A DNA stretch of 64,000 bases from contig NC_019738.1 in NCBI RefSeq assembly GCF_000317515.1, forward strand, positions 6,288,001 to 6,352,000, in the 5' to 3' direction. This stretch comes from Allocoleopsis franciscana PCC 7113 (GTDB taxonomy: Bacteria > Cyanobacteriota > Cyanobacteriia > Cyanobacteriales > Coleofasciculaceae). A program made the translations under genes and the position numbers. Numbering within the stretch: the stretch's first letter is position 1; every line of letters begins with the position of its first letter. The notes under the pieces were generated by a model, which was not told where the DNA came from, ran no database searches, and saw only the letters and a list, made by a program, of their open reading frames with translations. This document shows positions 38,256-46,241 of the stretch, piece by piece.

Positions 38256-38296
38256 CTTAAACCTGCAACGTACTTTCTCTGCCAACTTGTAACTGT

Positions 38297-38911
38297 TTAG
38301 AGCGGTAACTCGTCGGCAAAATCTTGACGTTTGGTGAAGCGGAACGGGCCAAGTAAGGCTCCCCATGTGGCTTTTCCGGTCGCTGGGTCAATGCCTTTGT
38401 CATAGGTGCGAAATTCCTCAGGTGTAGCCTCAAATCCTAGGGAAATTTGGTAATCTTTGCCTTGATAGCTAAAACTACAGGGCGTATTCGTTGCTGAGAA
38501 CGCGGAAAATTCATAGGCATTAGGGGAAACTAGACGCTGTTTCACACGAAGAGTACAGCCTGGTAAAAACTCAATTTGTGCAGTTGTGAGCTGCTTTAAT
38601 AATTCTGGATTACGACCAGCACCTCGGATCGCGTCCGGGTTTTTAAGCATATAAAACTGCACTTGTAAAGAGCCTGGTTCCGTTGGGTTGGGATACAGCC
38701 TCAGAATGCGTGGACGGTAGGGTTGATCGAGATTAACAATATTAGCCTGTTCAGCAAATAGGGTCAGGCTGTCTTCGGTAAACAAGGGCACCGGTCGCAG
38801 CCACAGGTGGAGGTGAACATACCAAGCGGGGTCGGCGATGGCTTGTTGTCGATTATCAAATTCACCCGCCATGTAGCGTGCTAAGGTAATCAATTCAGCA
38901 GAATGGGTCAT
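38297..38911 (-). CDS. cpcT: Phycobiliprotein chromophore lyase, CpcT/CpeT family
   Basis: The 204-residue product shows the CpcT/CpeT pattern: LARYMAGEFDNRQQAIADP, then LHLWLRPVPLF, EQANIVNLDQPYRPRILRL, and the C-terminal TWGALLGPFRFTKRQDF. These lyases attach phycocyanobilin to Cys-153 of the phycocyanin beta subunit (CpcT) or related sites. No phycobiliprotein gene is close by, so the precise target is inferred from the family. Confidence 0.88.
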   Translation of the reverse strand: MTHSAELITLARYMAGEFDNRQQAIADPAWYVHLHLWLRPVPLFTEDSLTLFAEQANIVNLDQPYRPRILRLYPNPTEPGSLQVQFYMLKNPDAIRGAGRNPELLKQLTTAQIEFLPGCTLRVKQRLVSPNAYEFSAFSATNTPCSFSYQGKDYQISLGFEATPEEFRTYDKGIDPATGKATWGALLGPFRFTKRQDFADELPL

Positions 38912-39103
38912 TAGGGTAGAAAGTTAAAAGTTAGACGTTGAGAGACTCTCAAGGGTAGAAGATTGAGAGTTTTATTAGTGCTCTAGCTTCAAGGCTCTGC
39001 GATCCCGGATTGTAGCTTATTACCTCCCTTTCGGTTCTCTTCACCTTGGCAAACGTGTCCTTAAGCGAGACAATGGTTTTACGTCCCCCTTACAGTCTGC
39101 TTT

Positions 39104-39829
39104 GTGAATAACCTTCGCACAGTCTCAGATACTAAACGAGACTTTTACAACCATCACACCCGCCCTGTTAACTCGATCTTCCGACGGGTGGTCGAAGAGT
39201 TGATGGTCGAAATGCATTTGCTGTCGGTCAATGTTGATTTTCACTACGAACCCATCTATGCGTTGGGGGTTGTGACATCCTTTAACCGCTTTATGGAGGG
39301 CTACCGACCCGAACGAGATAAAGCTTCCATTTTTGATGCCCTGTGTCACTCGGTGGGGAATAACCCAGAACAGTACAAGCAAGATGCCCAATGGCTGGAG
39401 TCCATGGCAGAGCGTGTAACAGGGGAAGAATTAGTGTCGTGGTTAAGCGCACCAAGACCCCAAGATACTTTAGGGGATTTGTATGCCGCAGTCGCCGCGA
39501 TCGCAGAAAATCCTAAATTTAAATACAGCCGTCTGTTTGCGATTGGCCTTTATACACTCCTGGAAAAAGCAGATTCAGAGTTGGTTCAGGACGAAAAGCG
39601 GCGGACTGAGGCTCTAAAGAAAATTAGTGATGGTCTACACCTCCCCGAAGAGAAGTTGCAAAAAGACCTAGAGTTGTACCGCAGCAACCTGCAAAAAATG
39701 GAACAGGTGCGAATTGTGATCGAAGATGCCATTCAGGCCGATCGCAAAAAACGGGAAAAACGGATTCAGGATCAGAATAAGGCGGCTACTTCTTCGAGTG
39801 ATTCTCAAGAATCTACACCAGGCGTGTAA
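39104..39829 (+). CDS. thf1: Thylakoid formation protein Thf1/Psb29
   Basis: The 241-residue product begins MNNLRTVSDTKRDFY and contains HTRPVNSIFRRVVEELMVEM and HLLSVNVDF, both hallmarks of Psb29/Thf1, followed by a C-terminal coiled coil with many charged residues. The protein is required for normal photosystem II biogenesis and FtsH protease accumulation. The start is a GTG at 39104, fixed by the family N-terminus. Confidence 0.96.
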   Translation: MNNLRTVSDTKRDFYNHHTRPVNSIFRRVVEELMVEMHLLSVNVDFHYEPIYALGVVTSFNRFMEGYRPERDKASIFDALCHSVGNNPEQYKQDAQWLESMAERVTGEELVSWLSAPRPQDTLGDLYAAVAAIAENPKFKYSRLFAIGLYTLLEKADSELVQDEKRRTEALKKISDGLHLPEEKLQKDLELYRSNLQKMEQVRIVIEDAIQADRKKREKRIQDQNKAATSSSDSQESTPGV

Positions 39830-39920
39830 CTCTCCTAAATCTTCTCAGTCCTCCGAAACCAAGCTAGGAGTCGGCTCAGGAGTTGGGAGATAGAGAGTCG
39901 TTCATAAAGACAGCTAATCT

Positions 39921-40238
39921 CTAAACCACGCCTTGTAATCGTTGGATAATCTGCTCAGCCGGTAAGACCCCTTCAATCCGATCTATCGGCTGACCGTTTT
40001 TAAACAGAACTAAGGTTGGCAAAGCATGAATTTGATACTGCGATGCTAGCTGAGGATATTTATCCGAGTCAATTTTGACGACTTGTAAGCGACCCTTGAG
40101 CTGAGCGTTGACTTGATCGAGGATTGGAGCCATCATCTGACAGGGGCCACACCAAGTCGCATAAAAATCGACTAAGACGGGTACATCCGAGCCAGAGAGT
40201 AGATCTTCAAAGCTACCGAATTGCTTCTTAACGGCCAT
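39921..40238 (-). CDS. trxA: Thioredoxin
   Basis: The 105-residue product has VLVDFYATWCGPCQMMAP with the WCGPC active site and the cis-Pro segment HALPTLVLF. It is a cytosolic disulfide reductase. It differs clearly from the thioredoxin at 17405-17728 (m- versus other type), so the two are paralogues. It is divergent from fabG with a 90-bp gap. Confidence 0.95.
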   Translation of the reverse strand: MAVKKQFGSFEDLLSGSDVPVLVDFYATWCGPCQMMAPILDQVNAQLKGRLQVVKIDSDKYPQLASQYQIHALPTLVLFKNGQPIDRIEGVLPAEQIIQRLQGVV

Positions 40239-40307
40239 AGAAAAAAATTCCTCTCGTTAGGGTTTCTGCTCGATTCTAGTGCAAAATTCTGAGAGCTGAA
40301 TGAGTGA

Positions 40308-41093
<786 letters not shown>

Positions 41094-41506
41094 AGTATCG
41101 GTAGAGTAATCGCCGAAACCCCGTTTTAACTCTTAAGAAACACATTCTCAAACCCTTATAGTTGAATGATTTCAGCTAATTGTGTTTCTTCCATCTGTTG
41201 GGGATGCGCGAAGCGTCCCTTGGAGGCTCACATCTTGCACCTTTGTCAGTAAGCCTCCATACCCGCCAAGAAATTAATTTCTTGGCTTATAGTTCAAGTC
41301 CATTGAAATGGACTGAAAGTCCTATCTAGTCGTATGAAGACGAATGCGAGCTATGAGACAGTGGTTAAAACCACTGGCGGTTGTTGCCACTGGTGCAAGA
41401 TCTCAGTTAAAACGGGCTTTAGATCTGACGCCGTGCCGCTAGCGGGGTAGATCCGCTTCACGTGTAGCGTTCCCGCAGGGTAGGGTACTTTAGTTCAGGG
41501 CTTATG
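41094..41506. other. Repeat-rich intergenic region
   Basis: Four repeat types crowd this 413-bp gap between fabG and the Uma2 remnant: an inverted GGGATGCG/CGTCCC stretch near 41201-41219, the two-hairpin repeat at 41266-41314, a CAGTGGTT-AA-AACCACTG-type hairpin near 41364-41382, and a GC-rich piece (GTAGCGTTCCCGCAGGGTA near 41465). No frame is supportable. Confidence 0.6.
41266..41314. repeat. Two-hairpin dispersed repeat, copy B
   Basis: CCAAGAAATTAATTTCTTGG (41266-41285, perfect palindrome) is followed 11 bases later by AGTCCATT-GA-AATGGACT (41297-41314). Spacing and layout equal copy A, but both stems carry paired changes. Confidence 0.85.
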
Positions 41507-41884
41507 TCAGTGACGTTCGTTTTCAGGCAAATGGTTGGCGAATTGTGCGATCGCATCCACCGTCAGTGCTACTTCTAGCAGTTCTTCTAGTTGATTGAGG
41601 TTGAGGGTTTGCAAGCGAGTTTCTATCTCTTCTGGAACTGTGCCGAAGCGAAGGGTAAGTAAATGGAGCAATTGCGATCGCGCACCTTGTTGTAGTCCTT
41701 GTTGTTGTGCTGCTTCTTCTGGTAGGGGGACAAGATTACCCTTCTCGTCATAAAACCGCAACCACACGGCAGGTTCTCGGTCTATGGTTCCTTCCCAAGT
41801 TCCCAACCAAAAGCCGAGTGTCTGACTCCACAGCCAACCTTGGTCATTGGGTGCTATGGGCTGATAGCGAAGGTTTGCGTCTAA

Positions 41885-43505
41885 CGGAAGTTCCCCTTTG
41901 ACAAAAAACTACAACCTATGCTGTGAGAGAGGGAGAGACTCAACTCCTCGGCTGTTACTGGGTACAAATTAAGGAAACTTCTAACAAATCTAACGCTTTT
42001 TGTTGGAGTGGAGTCGGTTGAGTAATTTTCTCAAACATTAGAGAAGTCTCCAGACCACTAGACTGGAATTTATTTTTGACAATCGTTGCTAAATCAGTCA
42101 TTAAAGTCCGAAAACTATGGACAGGAAGCTTTTCAGGTGTCTTTTTAGTCGCTGCCTTAGCGCGGGCTTTCTTTGAACGCTTAGATGGAGCAACAATTGA
42201 ACTTTTTCCCTCCGGTTCAACTGTGACTTTTTCATCGTCAAACAGCAGTGGAGCTAAAGCTTTCCTCATGTGCCACTCCACATAATAAGCCAGCATACAC
42301 AAGAAGACGTGAGCTTTGACGCGCTGTTCTAAACGGTGATAAATTGGACGTACTTTCAAATCGATAGTTTTATAACTGCGGAAAGCTTGTTCGACAGTAG
42401 AAAGGCTTTTATAGGTTCTCACCGTTTGAGCCGCATCTAAAGTCTCCGGTTTGACTGAAGTCCGAATAATATAGACTCCATCCAAAGCCGAATCATTGGC
42501 GATAGCCGCTTCATTCAATGAGTAAGAAAAACTTGTCTCAGTGATGGCAATATTAAAGTATTTCCCCACACATGTAGCATTGAGAACTCGCCCCACTCTC
42601 AGTCCAATCTGGTCGGCTCCTTTGAGGGCGCGTTTATCTCGTGAAGTGGCGATAACAATCTTATTGAGTTCCTGCTGTGTCGCCTGTAATAAAGCAATTC
42701 TAGTCAAAGACTTTTCTTGAGCAAGCATCGGGTTGCGACAAGCAATTAGCCGCTCACTGGGGTAATCAGAACAAGAAAATTCTACTAAGTCAGTTTCATC
42801 AAATAATGAGAGTTGAACAGCTTCTTGTTCAAGAAGTTTCCGAAGCTCCTTCGGATAGATGTCTTAGGGCTAACTCATTTTCGATTAATTCTTGTTTGGA
42901 TACCAGCCAATCCATTGCTTCATACAATTCATCTTCATCGGCTTTTTCTAAGCCCAACAGTTCACTTAACGATGAATTGCACGTTTCGCTGTGCAATCCT
43001 CTCGCTGTGGCTAACTTGGAACGAGGGTCAAGGAGACGCGCCACGATCATCGCCAAAACTAGAGCTCGTTTTCTCGAATTTGAGGGTGAGATTAGATGGT
43101 GCAAAGACAGTTTTTTGATTGTTCCTAAAACCGCAGCTACATGACCATGAGGTAGACTTCTTTCTACAGAGAATGATTCGGAGAGATTTTCAATAGCTGC
43201 GCCGCCTTTGAGCACTATTCTCAAGTTATCAATGACAGTATCCGGTAATTTTGACAGGTTAGCTAAAGTTCTTTTACGGATTTTACCCCCTTCACGATAG
43301 GACTCTCGTAGGAGGACAGCGGGGGGTGAATTTCTGTTAGGGACTCGTTCAATATACATGGCTACTATTGTCCCAGAAATCTCCCCGCCAAAATCTTAAA
43401 AAATTCTTAAAAACATGGGTACGGCTTTCTGGGAGTAAATGGCTCTAGTTCCCGTCACTCAAGCTTTTTCTCCCTTTGTAGTTCATCTGTACGGGGGAAC
43501 TTCCG
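41885..43505 (-). mobile_element. IS1634-family insertion sequence (deleted, non-autonomous)
   Basis: The element is bounded by 12-bp terminal inverted repeats, CGGAAGTTCCCC at 41885-41896 and GGGGAACTTCCG at 43494-43505. It is flanked by a 6-bp direct repeat GTCTAA (41879-41884 and 43506-43511). Size is 1,621 bp. The transposase gene inside is internally deleted. Family placement rests on the transposase sequence; a 5-6 bp target duplication agrees with it. Confidence 0.92.
41955..43359 (-). pseudogene. IS1634-type transposase with internal deletion
   Basis: The N-terminal part (42829-43359) reads MYIERVPNRNSPPAVLLRES ... LPHGHVAAVLGTIKKL ... MDWLVSKQELIE and stops after RHLSEGASETS. The C-terminal part is in another frame, open from about 42846 (QLSLFDETDLVEF, SERLIACRNPMLAQ) to 41955, with VEQAFRSYKTIDLKVRPIYH. 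Intact relatives have about 150 more residues between, including the first two acidic residues of the DDE triad. Loss of that part and the frame change make it inactive. Confidence 0.88.
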
Positions 43506-43829
43506 GTCTAAGCGCCAACCTGCAAGAGAATTTGGGTTAAAGGGGTCGAATACGAAGTAATCTCGCGTTCTGAAGACTCGTTCGTAAAGGTCTTTTTTAA
43601 CTCCTGTGTCTACATTAGCGGTGGAGGAAGACATTAATTCGACAATGACATCTGGGTAACGACCACCTTCGTCCCATACCACCCAACCTTGTCGGGGGTA
43701 GCTGCCATCGATGTCTAAGACGGCAAAGAAATCTGGCCCTCGGAAGTCTCGGTTACGCGCCTGTTGGCTGCTGTAGTAGACGAACATATTGCCACCACAG
43801 AAGAAGTCGTTGCGATCGCACCATGCTTG

Positions 43830-44908
43830 GTTCTTCAGGATGTAGTATGCTAAACTAACAAACGAAATGCCAGTTAAGTAAACATCTAATTCGATAATTG
43901 TCAAAGTTCCGAAACCCATAAGCCGAGCGCTTAATCAACTTAAGTTTGTTGTTAATCCCCTCCACAACACCGCTAGTCGTTCTGTTATCAAAGTAAGCAA
44001 TGATCTCATCCAACCAACGGATGATAGTCTTCTGGCTATCAGGAAAATAGCTTTTCGCTTGCTTCAGCCATCCTCCCAAGTGAAATAATCCGGCTAACCA
44101 ATGCTGGGTCTGAGTGAAAATTTGGCGAATTTGCTCTTTTAATTCATGCATTCTCTTGAGAGTAAGAGATACATTCTTGACTCGAATCAGTTTAACTTTT
44201 TGCTGTTCACTTAGGTCGGATTCGTTCTTGAGCAAGACATATTTACTTTTCTTTAATCCCTCTAATACTGGCGAATCTTCTGCTTTTTCTTCCCGGCATT
44301 TTGCGGTTTTTATTAAATCTTCTACTTGTCTTTTTTCTCGCTTCCTTTGTGCATCTAACTCCTTATTTATTTGTGCCATTACATGAAATAGGTCGGCCAC
44401 AACCTGAGCCTTTGGCATAAGTTCTATCACAACATTTCTGTACCCCTTCCACAAATCTATACTGACTTCTTCTATTTGCTCTAACGCCTCGCTTCCCCAT
44501 GACATCAGCACCTCTCTCACTTCTTCTTGTGTCCTTCCTGGTAAAATACCAATTAATTTCGATGTGTCGATGATTTTGGTGTAATCTACGACTTTTTGCT
44601 CCACAACGAGGGCAATTACTTTCTTTGCCAATTAATTCCACCTGTAAAATTATTCCAATCCCTTCATGTTGACGATGTGAAATTACTTTTATTCCTTTTA
44701 TATTCAAGAGTTCTGTCAGCAGCTTTATTCTCTTTTTTGTGGCCATCTCACTATCTATGCGTTCAATCCCTGTTTTGACGGTTTATAGTTAATAGGATAT
44801 GACCTTCTTTGTCAATACCGACAACCACTTGGTTGACTTTCTTTCGCATTTATTCATCCTTATTGACTTATTTAGCTATTGATTTAGCATACTGACTCAT
44901 GAAGAACC
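43830..44908 (-). mobile_element. ISL3-family insertion sequence (deleted)
   Basis: Imperfect terminal inverted repeats of 26 bp (22 identical positions) mark the ends: GGTTCTTCA-n-GA-nnn-AGTATGCTAAA at 43830-43855 and its complement at 44883-44908. Size is 1,079 bp. The expected 8-bp target duplication is absent (CCATGCTT on one side, AAAATCTC on the other), so a deletion or recombination followed insertion. A 28-codon frame at 44763-44849 (MRKKVNQVVVGIDKEGHILL) lies inside and is not assigned. Confidence 0.82.
43855..44746 (-). pseudogene. ISL3-type transposase, internally deleted
   Basis: The N-terminal zinc-ribbon part (CPRCGAKSRRLHQNHRHI) starts at 44746. It is joined directly, in another frame, to the catalytic part from SKLIGILPGRTQEEVREV onward (VSIDLWKGYRNVV, KAQVVADLFHVMAQINKELD, RTTSGVVEGINNKLKLIKRS). 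About 100 residues that normally lie between, including the helix-turn-helix and the first catalytic Asp, are missing. The C-terminus at 43855 ends inside the terminal repeat. Confidence 0.87.
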
Positions 44909-44909
44909 A

Positions 44910-45140
44910 AAATCTCATCCCGCATCCCTGCAAGATCAGCTAATTTTGATGATGAAACCCGAATTACGTCAAGAGTTTGCATCCTATATCAGCCAGCAAT
45001 CTGCGATCGCAGGTTATAAAACCTTAATTCCGGCCAATTTACAAAAAGCCTCAAACTTAGCGGTTGCTAATCTCTACTGGTATTTCAAAGTCAGAGATGA
45101 ATCAGAAGATGAGATAGAAGCAGAGGCTGTAACGGCGTAA
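44910..45140 (+). pseudogene. 3' remnant of an unknown gene cut by the ISL3 end
   Basis: A plus-strand frame with no proper start is open across the ISL3 boundary at 44908 and reads KSHPASLQDQLILMMKPELR ... NLAVANLYWYFKVRDE, ending in an acidic tail. The composition is protein-like and hydrophobic/charged patterning is regular, so it looks like the end of a real gene. I do not recognise the family. A TTG at 44946 or ATGs just after could in theory start a 62-64 residue peptide. Confidence 0.4.
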
Positions 45141-45321
45141 AACATCAAAAACTGAAGATGCGATCGCCTCAAGTGATTGCTTACACAATCAACTAAGCAG
45201 ATAAGCACATTAAATCAAAAACTCGCAGGGATCGAGAAGTCGGGTACCTTCTGTGAAACCTGACTTCTGGGAGTAAGGTTGATTTACCATCACTCACATC
45301 TTACAGCTACCCACTCACCCG

Positions 45322-45370
45322 CCAAGGAATTAATTCCTTGGCTCATAGCGAAAGTCCTCTTAAGAGGACT
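45322..45370. repeat. Two-hairpin dispersed repeat, copy C
   Basis: CCAAGGAATTAATTCCTTGG (45322-45341) and AGTCCTCTTAAGAGGACT (45353-45370) are both perfect palindromes, 11 bases apart, in the same orientation as copies A and B. Confidence 0.87.
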
Positions 45371-45394
45371 AAATGCTGACTTGCAAAGGATTTC

Positions 45395-45443
45395 AGTCCA
45401 CTTGAGTGGACTTTGGCTATTAGCCCAGAGTTTAAACTCTGGG
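45395..45443. repeat. Two-hairpin dispersed repeat, copy D (inverted)
   Basis: AGTCCACTTGAGTGGACT (45395-45412) and CCCAGAGTTTAAACTCTGGG (45424-45443) follow copy C by 24 bases in the opposite orientation; the 11-base spacing is kept. Copies C and D together form a head-to-head pair. Confidence 0.85.
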
Positions 45444-45536
45444 CGGGTGTGGCAGCTTACCGAGGATGGTGCAAGACCCCCATGAGCTGGACGCTCACAA
45501 CAAACAATTAAAGACTCTTCCCCCATTCCCCACTCC

Positions 45537-45650
45537 CTACTCCCTACTTTCAAGACAGATGTGAGAAGACATACTCGCCGTGCGTCGTTCAATTCCGTCA
45601 ATAGATAACAGAATATCCCGAACACTTATCCGCCAGTCTCTAGAAGGCAC
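45537..45650 (-). pseudogene. hepT-like HEPN toxin fragment
   Basis: A GTG at 45650, overlapping the end of the mntA-like gene, opens a 37-codon frame starting MPSRDWRISVRDILLSIDGI followed by ERRTASM. This is the N-terminal helix pattern of HepT (DUF86, HEPN) toxins. The similarity stops after about 28 residues and simple-repeat sequence follows, so the RxxxxY/H catalytic end is lost. The overlap with the nucleotidyltransferase gene is the typical mntA-hepT order. Confidence 0.78.
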
Positions 45651-46036
45651 GAATCACATCCTTGAGTACAGGTTCTCGCAAATGTTCCCTTAACGCATCT
45701 TGAGTTCCCAAATCCACAGAACAGCCTAGTGGTCTGTCAAGGCAATTTTGACGAACAGTAGAAGTGTGTATGTACTAAGGCTCGGATTAAATTGAAGCGG
45801 CTCTATCCGTCAATTAGTTCTTGACAGACCACTAGGATATCTTCCAAATAGTACTGTACTCGCAAAAGTTGAAATAGCCCTCCTGGTTGATTGAACTCTA
45901 CCAAAAAGTCTACATCGCTGTCAGGACGAGCTTCATCCCGTGCAACTGAGCCAAACAACTCTAAGGACTTCACGTCCAGTTCCTGCAACTGTGCCCGATG
46001 TGCTGCCAAAATGGCTATTACTTCATCTCGCTTCAT
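45640..46036 (-). pseudogene. mntA-like nucleotidyltransferase antitoxin gene interrupted by a MITE
   Basis: The upstream part (45835-46036) encodes MKRDEVIAILAAHRAQLQEL and the MNT signature GS-x10-DxD (G29 S30, D41, D43) in LFGSVARDEARPDSDVDFLV. The frame should continue ...YYLEDIL-GCSVDLGTQDALREHL...RAF, but a 104-bp element at 45729-45832 separates DIL from GCSVDL. Removing the element and one TA restores the frame exactly to the stop at 45640. MntA antitoxins AMPylate their HepT partner, whose remnant overlaps the 3' end. As it stands the gene gives a shortened 77-residue product ending in element sequence. Confidence 0.88.
45729..45832. mobile_element. 104-bp MITE with TA target duplication (IS630/Tc1-mariner type)
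   Basis: GTGGTCTGTCAAG at 45729-45741 and CTTGACAGACCAC at 45820-45832 are perfect 13-bp terminal inverted repeats, flanked by TA on both sides (45727-45728, 45833-45834). No coding capacity exists inside. TA duplication is the hallmark of IS630-type transposition; the mobilising transposase is not in the window. Confidence 0.9.
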
Positions 46037-46159
46037 GGTTTGTTTCCCGAAGCCGATTTACTACAAAGGTAACAAACGAGCGTCACTATACTAGAGTTTA
46101 CTGCTCACCAATGTATATGATGTCCGGTTAATTAGTTAATAAAAACATGTTGATAGTGA

Positions 46160-46195
46160 GCGCTTAAGCGCCCACTCCGAGAGGACTAAAGTCCC
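46160..46195. repeat. Palindromic dispersed repeat
   Basis: GCGCTTAAGCGC (46160-46171) is followed by AGGACT-AA-AGTCC (46182-46194). The pair of hairpins and the GGACT core recall the two-hairpin repeats A-D, but spacing and stems differ, so it may be a separate family. Confidence 0.55.
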
Positions 46196-46241
46196 TTACT
46201 ACAAACGTCCCTATAGTGCGGCTTTTTTAGCGGACATGCTA

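Larger units (their letters stand above)
41507..43829 (-). pseudogene. Uma2-family nuclease gene, split by an IS and truncated at its 5' end
   Basis: The two halves of one gene flank the IS at 41885-43505. The upstream half (43506-43829) carries the nuclease core: FRGPDFFAVLD, YPDVIVELMSSSTANVDTG and KKDLYERV (PD-ExK type), ending GWRLD. The downstream half (41507-41884) continues ANLRYQPIAPNDQGWLW, then WLRFYDEKGNLVPLP and a helical tail resembling DUF4351. Removing the IS and one GTCTAA copy restores a continuous reading frame through the junction. The 5' end of the gene is lost at the ISL3 boundary (43830), so it is dead even without the first insertion. Uma2 (DUF820) genes are abundant in cyanobacteria and often mobile-associated. 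Confidence 0.88.
45141..45536. other. Gene-free stretch with inverted repeat pair
   Basis: This 396-bp gap contains the two-hairpin repeats C and D in inverted orientation (45322-45443), then a CCCCATTCCCCACTCCCTACT-type simple stretch split by units of CTCCCTA (about 45520-45548). Frames that cross the repeats (for example 45290-45625 minus) are artefacts of repeat sequence. Confidence 0.6.

Noticed and set aside
45290-45625. Minus-strand frame of 111 codons
   Set aside because: It reads through the two-hairpin repeats C/D, simple repeats and the hepT stub; no domain and no ribosome site.
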